From Peromyscus leucopus (Eukaryota; Chordata; Mammalia; Rodentia; Cricetidae), in contig NC_051083.1 in NCBI RefSeq assembly GCF_004664715.2, forward strand, positions 114,207,534 through 114,271,533: DNA of 64,000 bases, in the 5' to 3' direction. Made by a program: the position numbers and the translations under genes. The stretch's first letter is position 1. Every line of letters starts with the position of its first letter. The notes under the pieces were generated by a model. That model saw only the letters and a program-made list of their open reading frames with translations. It was not told the DNA's origin and made no database searches. Of the stretch, positions 19,569-30,304 are shown in pieces.

Positions 19569-19944
19569 CTGTGGGACAGTCTGTATGACAAATATGTTGC
19601 TCTGATTGGTCAATAAATAAAACACTGATTGGCCAGTAGCCAGGCAGGAAGTATAGGTGGGACTAACAGAGAGGAGAATCGAGAGAACAGGAAGGCGGAG
19701 GGAGACACTGCCAGCTGCCACCATGATAAGCAGCATGTGAAGATGCTGGTAATCCATGAGCCACGTGGCAAGGTATAGATTTATAGAAATGGGTTAATTT
19801 AAGATGTAAGAACTAGATAACTAGAAGCCTGAGCCATTAGGCCAAACAGTTTAAATAATATAAGCGTCTGTGTGTTTATTTTATAAGTGGGCTGTCGGAC
19901 TGCCGGGGCTTGGCAGGACCCAGAGAGAAAACTCTCCAGCTACA
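19569..19944 (+). mobile_element. Solo LTR of a rodent ERV with perfect 6-bp target duplication
   Basis: The 376-bp element begins TGCTGTGGGACAGTCTG and ends CCAGCTACA (TG...CA ends). It is flanked on both sides by TTTCCA (19563-19568 and 19945-19950). It contains CAATAAATAAAACACTGATTGG, a likely polyadenylation region. A 6-bp duplication is typical of class II (ERVK-like) integration. No internal region is present. Confidence 0.85.
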
Positions 19945-19950
19945 TTTCCA

Positions 19951-20312
19951 GATATGTCTCAGGAGTGAGAAAGAAGGGAGGGCCTCTTACATACCACATG
20001 GGTCCTAGTGAAAGTATATAACTGTGGGCAGTTTTGTGATTAAAGATTGACATGCAAGGGGAGCTCACTGTGGGTGGGGCCACCCCTGGCCTGGTGGTCC
20101 TGGGAGCTTTAATAAAGCTACCAAACAAGCCATAATGTGCAAACCAGTAGGCAGCACTCCTCCATGGCTTCTTCTTCAGCTTCCACCCTCAGGTTTCTGC
20201 CTCAAGTTCCTTCTCTAACTCCACTTGCATGCTATAAGCTGAAACAAACACTTTCCTCCAGATGCTATGTTTGGGTATGGTGTTGTATACAATAGATACC
20301 TAAACTAAGACA
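19951..20312 (+). mobile_element. Rodent interspersed repeat (L1-associated 3' type)
   Basis: TGCTATAAGCTGAAACAAACACTTTCCTC and the end GATACCTAAACTAAGACAG match a common rodent repeat end. Related ends appear near 35360 and 54500. Confidence 0.5.
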
Positions 20313-20355
20313 GGAGGCAAATGCTCTTAACTGCTGAACCATCTCTCAAGGCCCC
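20313..20355 (-). mobile_element. B2 head fragment
   Basis: GCTCTTAACTGCTGAACCAT near 20325 is the reverse complement of the B2 tRNA-like head; the body is missing. Confidence 0.5.
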
Positions 20356-20549
20356 ACACCTCAAATATTTAAATATCAATAGAAGCAAGAAATTTAATTA
20401 GTTGGCCTCAGTTAATATTCCTTTCTGTTAGTAGGGAAAAATTGAAATGTATTTTTGAATTTGGATTTAAAATAACATTATCCCCAAAATGGAGTTCCTT
20501 TTGGAAGATCTCGAGAAGTTCTTTGCCAATTGAAAAACTAGATCTTTAA

Positions 20550-20695
20550 GCCGGGCGGTGGTGGCGCACGCCTTTAATCCCAGCACTCGGGAGGCAGAGC
20601 CAGGCGGATCTCTGTGAGTTCGAGGCCAGCCTGGCTACCAAGTGAGCTCCAGGAAAGGCACAAAGCTACGCAGAGAAACCCTGTCTCGAAAAACC

Positions 20696-20724
<29 letters not shown>
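20550..20724 (+). mobile_element. Young B1 SINE with 18-bp target duplication
   Basis: A near-consensus B1 (CCGGGCGGTGGTGGCGCACG start, CCCTGTCTCGAAAAACC end) with a long A tail. The target duplication GAAAAACTAGATCTTTAA is perfect on both sides (20532-20549 and 20725-20742). The wording CACAAAGCTACGCAGAGAAACC resembles cricetid B1 subfamilies. Confidence 0.95.
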
Positions 20725-20726
<2 letters not shown>

Positions 20727-21378
20727 AAAACTAGATCTTTAAAAAGTCAGATTATACTAAATAATGAGAAAATTCTTTTATAAAGATAGTGAAAAGTCTT
20801 GAATCTTTTTAGACATGTAAAATTGATTTAAGTAAGGTGGGAGGCCTGGGTAAGCAGCCATGACAAAAACATGATTAATGAAAGGACATAATGGCATCTT
20901 CATTTGCAAGTTCACGAAGAATTATCATAAATTTTAGCCTCAGAAATACCATGCAAAATATAAAACATCACAAACAGTTCATAAATATCTAATTATAATA
21001 GGATTGGAGGAGAGAAACGTTAAGTTATTTGGTATTACGGTTGGCTTTAATGTCAATTTGCCACAAATGAGACTCACCCAAGTAGGGAGGCCCTCAACTG
21101 TGAAGTAGTAGAGGATGAGTATCACCCAGCATTTCTGAAGTCCTCTTGGATATGTGCTGAGAAATCTGAGGAGAAATAGAAACCTGTGAGTTCATTTTCT
21201 GAAGTTCTGTAGCATAGCAGTATCTGATAAGGATTTTTTCCTCTAGGTAGAATGGATTTGAGATGATTTTTTTTTTTCATTTGATGAAATAATCTGGTTT
21301 TCTTTATCTCATGTGGGAGAAAAAAATCTGTAACCAATTCTGAATGTTTAGTTACCATATTTAAAATTCACTTATAAC

Positions 21379-21520
21379 CAGGTGTGGTGGTGCACACCTT
21401 TAATCCTGGGAGGCAGAGGCAGGCAGATATCTGTGAGTCTGAGGCCAGCTTGCTCTACATAGTAAGTTTCAGGACAGGTAGGGCAATGTAAAGAAACCCT
21501 GTCTCAAACAAAACAACAAA
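21379..21520 (+). mobile_element. B1 SINE
   Basis: ACCAGGTGTGGTGGTGCACACC to AAACCCTGTCTCAAAC with an A-rich tail. A few bases are missing after TTTAATCC. Confidence 0.9.
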
Positions 21521-22990
21521 AACATCACTTGTAATAGTGTATGTATCCCATTAATAGAGAGGGCTCATATAGTTTTTACTTAATTTTTATAGGGTGCCAT
21601 GTCCTCACTTTATAAGGTGATAATGGAGGCTTTCCAAAAAGAGTTGAATTTTGGAAGTAAGCTGAAACTTTAGTTCATTATGACAAGTTGTCAGTGTCAT
21701 TTGTTATTTCACAGGTCAAAATTTTAAAACCACATTTAACCACTTATCCATTAGAATGAGTTTCATGATGACACTGTAATTCAGCAGCAATGCTCCAAAT
21801 AGAGATAATTCTAACCGAGTTGTCCTACTTCTCCATCGGTGGCTATGCAGCAAGTGAAAGCTTCGTCTGAAGGGAAAACATATAAACAGCATTTATATAA
21901 AATCTAATCACAGGTGTTAAATGTCTTACTTAGTAAAACATACAGCAAACTCCCTTTCCAACCTAGTTTTTAAAAAACATTACTAAGAATAAAAACAGAT
22001 CAACTTTGAGAAAAACATTGTGTACAGAGAATCTGCCATTACTTTTATCTCAGTGTATTGAATTTTGACTTGAAAAAATTCAATAACTTTTCATTATAAC
22101 TAACTTAGTTATACTTGTGTTACTTTTCCTTGTTTGTTTCTTTAGAAACCAGGCAGAAAACCTCTATCTCAAAAACAGAGTATAACCTGATCATCAATAG
22201 CTTACACATAAAAATGTGAAACTGGTCATACAGACCTAAAGCAATATTCCTTCCCTTCCAGGGCTAAATAGCAGAGGAAGAGACACCGTAAAGGTGAGAT
22301 CTCTTTTGCAATATCGCGTGGGGCCAACACTTCTTACTATTTTAATTCATAGTGAGGTCAAACCATGTTTCCCATATTTGCTTGTGTATCTGAAAGAAAG
22401 GGGAAAGGAAAATGATAAAATAAATACTGATTCCTGTGTCATCTACCTGCCCAGTGCTAATCTGGAATATAGTTCCCTTCCTGGGTCAGACAGTGTGGCC
22501 CATCTTGTGTTAGCCAAGTAATCCTGTGGCTGGCCATCACCAAAGCTTGGGTCGCTATTTTCTCTCTGAGAATCCCTTGGAGGTCCTTGGCTCAGAAGTA
22601 TTCCATCTAGTGAAAAGTTGAGGTAATCCATTGCTGAATCCCCTCCCCATTGGAAATACTTCTGACTAGAGAAAGTTTAAAGATGTAGCTATACACACAG
22701 CAACTGGAATTGTGACATTTTCATGAAGTGTGTTATGGAAGCCCTTTCCTCAAAACATTATCTTTTGAGGATCTAGAATTAAAGTCAGAAGACAGACTCA
22801 CAAGGAAAAAAACTTGGGAAGGAATGCAGTTTGATAGAACTTACACAGGGGAAGAAAACCTGTTGCCTAAAGCAATTGGCTTCATGTGTCTTGAGTACAT
22901 AAGAGTGCTTTTAAGATCTTAGGTTGAGAAAGAATATAGAAGTTGAAGTGGCCATTTCTAATGCATTGGGTCCCAAATTGTGTCACTTTG
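21521..22990. other. No feature recognised
   Basis: Unique-looking AT-rich sequence. Short open frames here lack splice context or recognisable products. Confidence 0.4.
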
Positions 22991-22992
22991 TG

Positions 22993-22994
<2 letters not shown>

Positions 22995-23041
<47 letters not shown>

Positions 23042-23052
23042 TGTGTGTGTGT
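22995..23052. repeat. (GT)n microsatellite
   Basis: Nearly pure GT run of about 58 bp with one GTATGT interruption. Confidence 0.95.
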
Positions 23053-23211
23053 AGGGGTAGTTCTGTCACTGTGTCTCAAAATGCTCTCTTAAAGGGAAGA
23101 GAGAAGATTAGGATGTTGGAAGGACTAGAAAAGCCATTTATTGCTCCCTTGACCCAGGAATGGGGTATAGATAGTGTATGGGGATTTCTACATTAAAAAT
23201 GTTTTTGAAGT

Positions 23212-23435
23212 TAGAGGGATGGTTCAGTGGTTAAGAGCACCTCATCGCTCTTCTAGAGGACCTGGGTTTTATTCCCAGCACTCATATGGAGGCTCACAAC
23301 TGCCTACGACTCCAGCCCCAGGGGGTTCTTGATGGCCTTTTCTGGCTTCAGTGGGCACTATATGCATGTGATGCACAGACATACATGCAGGTAAAACACC
23401 CATACATATAAAAATAATAAATTAATAAAATGTTC
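23212..23435 (+). mobile_element. B2 SINE
   Basis: AGGGATGGTTCAGTGGTTAAG (A-box region), CTGGGTTTTATTCCCAGCAC (B-box region) and a tail ending in AATAATAAATTAATAAAA. A second, reverse B2 follows at 23450. Confidence 0.88.
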
Positions 23436-23449
23436 CAGACTGTTTTTAA

Positions 23450-23662
23450 AAATGATTTCTTTTTACTTGTGTATGTGTTTCTCTGTATGTGTACCATGTG
23501 CATTGGGTGCCCATGGAGGCCAGAAGAGGGTGTTTGATCCCCGGGAACTGTAGTTACAGGCAGTTATGAGCCACCCAGTCTAGTTGCTGAGATGTGAATG
23601 CCAGTTCTCTACAAAAGTAGCAAGTGCCCTTAATAGCTGAGCCATCTCTGTAGTTCTAGTCC
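23450..23662 (-). mobile_element. B2 SINE in opposite orientation to its neighbour
   Basis: GTGCCCATGGAGGCCAGAAG, GAACTGTAGTTACAGGCAG and AATAGCTGAGCCATCTCTG. It forms a tail-to-tail inverted pair with the preceding B2. Confidence 0.85.
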
Positions 23663-24284
23663 AAGGGAATTCTATTTTTGGTGCCAATAGCATTTCTCAC
23701 AGAGTAAGTGAGTTTTGTGCCAGAAAGACAGCAGAGAGACCAAAGGAAGATGCAGTAATATGCAAGCCATGTTTACCAGGGCAGATCAGACAAGCCACAT
23801 TCAGGGAAACTTGCCAACAATGTTTCAAGATGGATCCTGAAATGGGTCTCCAGAAAATTTCAGCATTCAGTACTTCTGACAGAAGTACAAATTCATGGTG
23901 TCACTCTCAGCAGCACGAGGAATTCCTTTAATTCTTTGGGACCTTGACTTGGGCCATACTGGGATCCATGGGGATAAATTAGGCTTAACCAGTTGAAACA
24001 GGTGGATATTTAATACAAGTATTAGGAGAAAGACAAGGGTCAAGAAGAGAGTGAGACACAGACAAATAGGTGCGTCCTGAGGGAGAATAGTAGCCATTTC
24101 AAATGAGAGTTTTTTAATATAATATGGGATTTTTTTCCTGTAGCTTTTATCCTAAAATAAGTCATGACACCCTTTACCTTCAATATAGATTTTTGTTCTG
24201 CTAAGAGAGTAAAAAGTTGGGGTTGAGAATAGATTTTTTCAGAGTTTAACTTTAGTTCTCACATAACTTCTAAAATTTTTAAGA

Positions 24285-24650
24285 ATTCATTTATTTATTT
24301 AACATTTCTATTTATTCTTTGCATATAATGCATTGTCATCATATCCCCTACCCTCTCCCTCCAGGATCTCCTCAAAATGTCCCCCTCCCAACTTCATGCC
24401 CTATTCATTTATCCCATCGCATCCAATTAGTACAGCCTGTATGTGCATGGGTGTGAGACCATGCATTGCAGCATGGGTAATCTAGCAATGGTCACAGTCC
24501 CAAAGAAAACTTCTTATCCCTCCCTCAACTGTCATCAACTGCCAATAGCTTCTTGACTGGGGGTGGGGCCCCATAAACCCCTTACCCACCATGCTAAACT
24601 TTTAACTGGCTTGATATCATGGAGGCATTTTTCATTAAAGCAGGCTTCCC
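24285..24650 (-). mobile_element. Rodent L1 3' end
   Basis: Reverse-oriented: TTATTTATTTAACATTTCTA tail side, CCCTACCCTCTCCCTCCAGG, then AACTGTCATCAACTGCCAAT. Confidence 0.65.
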
Positions 24651-25288
24651 ATTTATGGTTTTTGTCATGATTCTATTTCCTATGACTTCTTAGTTAGGCA
24701 CAAAAGTAAACCAGTTTAAACAAAATAAATTTTCTCCATTGAGGGAAGTGTAAAATCAGTTATTTTTAGTTATATTTCTCTTTTTTTAAAAATACAAGTT
24801 GAATTAACACACTTACTAGGTTCTGAGCCCTAGAAACAACTCACAGGAAACAATGCATGACAGCTTGGAAAGGAAATAGCACTTCAGTGAATGTGGGAGG
24901 TTAGAACATTGTAGGTGCAGACCCTTATTACAAATTGTTTTGTGGTATACTTAGCATCTCAATAGCCATTGCTTGCCCACTTCTTTGTATGACTTAACTC
25001 CCTTGTGACCATCAGGTGAGGGAGCATAATAACTCAATGGACCACTAGCTTCCACCAATCCAAAAGCTAAGAATGTCACCAGATAGCATCTGAGTCCTAT
25101 AGCAAAGGTTTCCCTGTTTTATGATAACTTGCCTACCTGATGTTTCTGGTAAATATGTCTTCATTTATGACTTTCTTTGTTCTGTTATTATAAAACTTCA
25201 TGAAACTACTGCCAGAATGAAATACATAGTTTGGGAATATACTAAGCCTGTGTTTCTGGGCCATGGCCTCTCATATTTGGTTCTAGAC

Positions 25289-25484
25289 CAGTGGTTCTCA
25301 ACCTTCCTAGTGCTGCTGTCCTTTAATCCAGCTCCTCATGTTGTGCTGACCCCAACCACAAAATCATTTTATTGCTACTTCATAACTGTAATTTTGCTAC
25401 TGTTATGAATCATAATGTAAATATATGCTATGTGACCCCCAAAGGGGTTGTGAACCACAAGTTGAGAACCACTGATCTAGAATA
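25289..25484 (-). mobile_element. URR1-type hAT (Charlie) nonautonomous DNA transposon
   Basis: Terminal inverted repeats CAGTGGTTCTCAACC and GTTGAGAACCACTG bound 196 bp. The flanks TTCTAGAC and ATCTAGAA fit the NTCTAGAN 8-bp target preference of this group. Internal TATGTGACCCCCAAAGGGG agrees with rodent URR1. No transposase. Confidence 0.85.
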
Positions 25485-25854
25485 AGTAATCTTATAACCC
25501 CTCTGTGGTAAGAGCTGTGTTTCTTGCATAAGCACTCATGCCACCCAAACTTAAGGCCCCAAGAAAAATCCACTTTCACTGGAAGAGTTACCTCAGTTGG
25601 AGCCAGGTACAAGTACGTGCTTTCCTTTTCAAACTGTCGTGCATTGCTTCCCAATCACTTCCTAGAGGTCCTTTCATTCTAATAAACATCCTACCTGAAG
25701 AAAATTATGAGTTGTGTGCCAGCTCCATTTCCAGATTGATGGTTGATCTTACCTTCTTTTCTATATTTAACAGAGAATACTTCAGGAATTAGGGAGACCC
25801 ACCTGACATAGGCTCCAGGGTATGAAATATAAATTTACTTGAAAGATTTTTTTT

Positions 25855-26084
25855 TAGAATTTTATTTTATTTTATGTGTATGAGTGTTTTGCCTGTATAT
25901 ATGTATGTGTGTCTTGTGAGTGACTGGTGCTCATGGAGATCAGAAGAGGGTATTGAACCATGAAACTGGAGTTACGGATGGTTGTGAGCCACTGTGTGGG
26001 CGCTGGGAACAAAATCCAGGTCCAAACCCAGGTTGCAAGAGCAACAAGTGCTCTTAACTGCTAAGCCATCTCTTCAGTCCCCCA
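25855..26084 (-). mobile_element. B2 SINE
   Basis: TTATTTTATTTTATGTGTATG tail side, AACTGGAGTTACGGATGGTTG and CTTAACTGCTAAGCCATCTC head. Confidence 0.88.
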
Positions 26085-26179
26085 TTTGAAAGACATTTTA
26101 GAAAATGTTCCTGGGGTCATAGAGAATCCTATGGAAGTGTTTTTGGGATCAGATAGCAAGATGGCCAGAGGCCACTGCA

Positions 26180-26390
26180 GCTGTGGACTGACCCTCCCTC
26201 TGGAATGCTGATAGTGATCCCACCCCCTCTGGCCTGGGAAGTAGAATATCACTTTGGAACTCTGGTTGGTGGACTCATCCCCTCAGCCTTGGGCAATGGA
26301 TCCTCACTCTGGAATTCTGGGAGTTGTTCTACCTCTCCAACTCCGAGCAGTGGGACTCTCCCTCTGGAATCTTGATAGAGCCTCATCAGT
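26180..26390. repeat. Degenerate left flank of the 54-bp repeat array
   Basis: Phrases such as CCCTCTGGAATGCTGATAG, CTTTGGAACTCTGGTTGGTGG and CTCTGGAATTCTGGGAGTTG recur with a spacing near 54 bp. They are clearly related to the core unit to the right but strongly diverged. Confidence 0.7.
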
Positions 26391-27455
26391 TCTAGACAGT
26401 GGACCCTTCCTCTGGAACCCTGGTAATAGTCTCACCCCCTCAGTCCTGGACAGTGGACCCTCCCTCTGGAACCCTGGTAATAGTCTCACCCCCTCAGTCC
26501 TGGACAGTGGACCCTCCTCTGGAACCCTGGTATAGTCTCACCCCTCAGTCCTGGACAGTGGACCCTTCTGGAACCTGGTATAGTCTCACCCCCTCAGCCT
26601 CCTGGAACAGTCCCTCCCTACAGTGGACCCTCGCTGTAGTCTCACCCCTCAGTCCTGGACAGTGACCTCCTCCGAACCCTGTAATAGTCTCACCCCCTCA
26701 TCCTGGACAGTGGACCCTCCCTCTGGAACCCTGGTAATAGTCTCACCCCCTCAGTCCTGGACAGTGGACCCTCCCTCTGGAACCCTGGTAATAGTCTCAC
26801 CCCCTCAGTCCTGGACAGTGACCTCCCTCTGAACCCTGGTAATAGTCTCACCCCCTCAGTCCTGGACAGTGGACCCTCCCTCTGGAACCCTGTAATAGTC
26901 TCACCCCCTCAGTCCTGACAGTGACCCTCCTCTGAACCTGGTAATAGTCTCACCCCTCAGTCCTGGACAGTGACCCTCCTCTGGAACCCTGGTAATAGTC
27001 TCACCCCCTCAGTCCTGGACAGTGGACCCTCCCTCTGGAACCCTGGTAATAGTCTCACCCCCTCAGTCCTGGACAGTGGACCCTTCCTCTGGAACCCTGG
27101 TAATAGTCTCACCCCCTCAGTCTTGGACAGTGGACCTTTCCTCCGGAACCCTGGTAATAGTCTCACCCCCTCAGTCCTGGACAGTGGACCTTTCCTCCGG
27201 AACCCTGGTAATAGTCTCACCCCCTCAGTCCTGGACAGTGGACCTTTCCTCCGGAACCCTGGTAATAGTCTCAAACCCTCAGTCTTGGACAGTGGACCTT
27301 TCCTCCGGAACCCTGGTAATAGTCTCAACCCCTCAGACCTAGACAGTGGATCCTCCTCTGGAACCCTGGTAATAGTCTCACCCACTCAGTCCTGGGCAGT
27401 GGATCCTCCCTCTGGAACCCTTATGGTAGTCCCTCCACCCAGCCCTGGGAAGTAG
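26391..27455. repeat. 54-bp minisatellite core (18 codons per unit)
   Basis: The unit runs CTCTGGAACCCTGGTAATAG, TCTCACCCCCTCAGTCCTGG, ACAGTGGACCCTCC and is 54 bp, so every frame without a stop repeats as an 18-residue motif (for example SLWNPGNSLTPSVLDSGP). Roughly 19 copies are present. Copies from 27100 to 27330 share a private variant (GGACCTTTCCTCCGGAACCC). No start, splice or family evidence for a protein was seen. Confidence 0.92.
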
Positions 27456-27567
27456 ACTCGCCTCTGAAACTCTGGTAGTGGTCCCATACCCTCAACCATG
27501 GGTAGTCTCCCAGTGGTGTCAAACGTTGCTCTTAGTTGTATCTCTGTCTTGACCAAAGGCTCCCTTC
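27456..27567. repeat. Degenerate continuation of the 54-bp repeat
   Basis: GCCTCTGAAACTCTGGTAGTGG and CCCATACCCTCAACCATGGG keep the pattern of the unit just before an LTR insertion. Confidence 0.6.
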
Positions 27568-28108
27568 TGTTGTTGGATCCATTTTTTAAACTCTTTTTAC
27601 TCTTTACTCTTTTAGGGGACCACCACCTAGCTCCTAAATAAATACACAGAGCCTTATTCTTTCTTATGAATGTCTGGCCTCAGCTTGGCTTATTTCTAGA
27701 CAACTTTTCTTAAATTATTCTATTCTGTCTGCCTTTTGCCTCTGGAGTTTTATCTTTCTCTATTTTATATACCTTTCTTTACTTACTCTGTGACTTGCTG
27801 GGTAGCTGGGTAGCTGGCTATTGATGTCCTGCTCTCCTCCTTTTCACACTCCTCGAACTTCTCTTCCCAAATTTCTTTTCTTATTCATTCTCTCTGCCCG
27901 CCAGCCCCTCCTATCCTTTCTCCTGCCTACCTATTGGCCATTCAGCTCTTTATTAGACCAATCAGATGTTTTAGACAGGTAAAGTTAACACAGCTTCACA
28001 GAGTTAAACAAATGCAACATAAAAGAATGCAACACATCTTTGCATCATTAAACAAATGTTCCACAGCATAAACAAATGTAACACATCTTAAAGTAATATT
28101 CCACAACA
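27568..28108 (-). mobile_element. Solo LTR inserted into the degenerate 54-bp array
   Basis: 541 bp bounded by TGTTGT...ACAACA, with near-matching 6-bp flanks CCCTTC (27562-27567) and CCTTTC (28109-28114). On the minus strand it carries ATTGGTCTAATAAAGAGCTG, an LTR-like polyadenylation region. It splits the old repeat array, so it is younger than that array. Confidence 0.75.
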
Positions 28109-28114
28109 CCTTTC

Positions 28115-29080
28115 TTTGGAACTTAGACATTGGTTCCCATTCTTTCATCCCTGTGTAGTGACTTTTAACTCTGAACCTGTCTTACATCCTTCAGACATAG
28201 GCAGTGACCTCATTTGTTGAAACCCTGCTCGTGGCTCCACTCCCCAAACCTTAGGCTTTTGCTCTGCCCTCTGAAACTAAGGCACTAGCTTCATCCCTCA
28301 TTCCTGGGACATGGACCTGGCCTTTGGCTCTCTGACAGTATCCCTACACCCCAAACCCTCAGAATGACACTTTACTTTAAATCTTGGAAGTGTTACAACA
28401 CCCTCAAAGCTAATAATTGAGTATTCCTTCTGGACTCAGGCACGGTCTCCATCCATCCTGGGAGGTTGACCCTAAGAAGTGATCTCAGCCTGTTCATCTT
28501 GGGCAACGTCTCCTGTGTCTGGAACCCTGGCAATGACTTCCCATGCTTAGCTCTGGCCAGTGGATCTTCCCGCTCTAACTTTGTTCTCAAAACCTCTTTG
28601 TTCTGTGCTGTGGGCCTGCCTTCTGGAACTCATACAGTAATCCCTGCCCCTAAGCCTTGGGTATCAGACCATGTCTCTATGGCCATGGCCTCTGGAACTC
28701 TGTCGGTGTGCTTACCCACTCATCCCTGGGCTGTGGCGCCTTACTTTCAACTAAGGCATTGTTCGCATTCCATTATCTGAAATTTGGGGTCCTGTCCTTT
28801 GTAATCCAGTTAGTAGTCACAACGCCCTGGGCCTTGACAGTAGCCCTGACCTCTGAAAACCAGACATGGATTCCACTCCCTCAGGCCTGGACAGTGGCAT
28901 TTGACTTTAAACATTGTAGTGTTTCCTTTACATGAGCCCAGGGCAGTGACCCTGCTCTCTGGAACTCAAACAATGGCCTTATTCCCATGGTGTTAGATGT
29001 GGCCCTGAACTCTACTGACCCAGGCAGTGGTTATATCCTTCAGTCACATGCAGTGCATCCTTCTCTGAAACCCCAGCAGC
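28115..29080. repeat. Degenerate right flank of the 54-bp repeat array
   Basis: Recurrent phrases (CTGGAACCCTGGCAATGAC, TCTGGAACTCATACAGTAATC, CCTCTGGAACTCTGTCGGTG, GCCTGGACAGTGGCATTTG) keep the unit's order at intervals near 54-60 bp but are heavily diverged. The array was therefore originally about 2.3 kb before the LTR inserted, and only its centre has been homogenised recently. Confidence 0.65.
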
Positions 29081-29214
29081 AGTCAAAGAAAATAACATTG
29101 TACTTTGTTACAAAGACAATGTTTTTTCCTATGCCCAATAACTTGGTTCTCATTTCTGACAGGACCTCAGGAAAAGCACCATTACCATTCACATTTTAAA
29201 TAACCCCTTTTTGG

Positions 29215-29660
29215 CAATTGTATTAGTTACTTTGCACCACTGTGGCAAAATATCTGAGATAAACAATGCAGTAAAAGAAGGATTATTTTGGCTCATGGTT
29301 TTAAAAGTCTTGACTCATAGCTGTTTTGCCCCATCACTGTGGGCCTGTGATGAGTATTGTGATCAAAGAGGATATAATAGATCAGAGATGCTCATCTCAT
29401 AGTGTTTGGAAAGCTGACTGAGCGAGAAAAGAAGAATCTGGGAACAAGACATAGCCTTTAAAGTCTCACTCCCAGTGACTTACTCATTTAACTAGGTTCC
29501 ATTTCCCAATCAGTCATATTCCCACCAGTAATCAACCATATTGATGAAGTTACATCTTCGAGTCCATTCTCAATAGCGCCACCAACAGAGGACCAACATG
29601 AACTTTCTGTTCAGACTCTTCATACCCAAATCACAATGGCAGTGTAGGCTTTTATTGTGA
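29215..29660 (+). mobile_element. Interspersed repeat, family uncertain
   Basis: TTGTATTAGTTACTTTGCACC at the start and a body with CCCAATCAGTCATATTCCCACC resemble a common rodent repeat also seen at 31343. Confidence 0.45.
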
Positions 29661-29754
29661 ACTTTTTACAACCTCCAAACTCTACCTAATCTCAAAGCTC
29701 TTTCCACATTCAAAATTATTTGTTACTGTAGTATCCTTACTCCAATTGCCAAAA

Positions 29755-30060
29755 TCTATATTAGTGTCCTAAAGCTGCCATAAGAAGCATAGTGGTACAC
29801 AGTGGGTGATAAAATAATAGAAATTTCTTGTCTCAGAGTTCTGGAGTATACAAGTCATGAATCAAGTTGTCAAGTAGACCACAGTCTTTCTGAAACCTGT
29901 AAGGGGGAAACATGGCCTTTCTCTAGCATCTGATGGCTTGACAGAAATCTTTGTGGTTCATTTTTTTTTAACTGCTGTATAACTCCAATCGTGTTGCCTT
30001 CAAAAATTCTTACTACATGAAATTCTGCCTTTATATGTCTGTATTCATGGAGCCACCTTC
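29755..30060 (+). mobile_element. Ancient interspersed repeat, family uncertain
   Basis: TATTAGTGTCCTAAAGCTGCC followed by TCTCAGAGTTCTGGAGTATAC resembles old mammalian repeats beginning 'tattagtctgttctcac'. The same region carries no coding signal. Confidence 0.4.
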
Positions 30061-30304
30061 TTTTCAAGATACCACTGATAGTGGTTTAGGGACTCACCCT
30101 TCTCCAATATGACCATATAGTAATCAGTTATACCTGTAATATTCTGATGTACCAAGGTTCTGAGGCTCTGCATATTTTTCAACACATAAAAGCGCCTAAT
30201 CATGTGAGGTGGATTGCCAAGCATGGGGAAATCAAACATCATAGGAGTGGGATGAGGAGGGCATCTTATATACGAAGTCAGATCCGGGACAATGGAGGCT
30301 GGCG

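Noticed and set aside
26304..27385. Repeat-bearing minus-strand frames (GFRRKGPLSRTEGVRLLP type) as a real repeat protein
   Set aside because: Plus and minus strands are both open with the same 54-bp period, and nothing indicates which, if any, is translated. Kept as a repeat, not as a gene.
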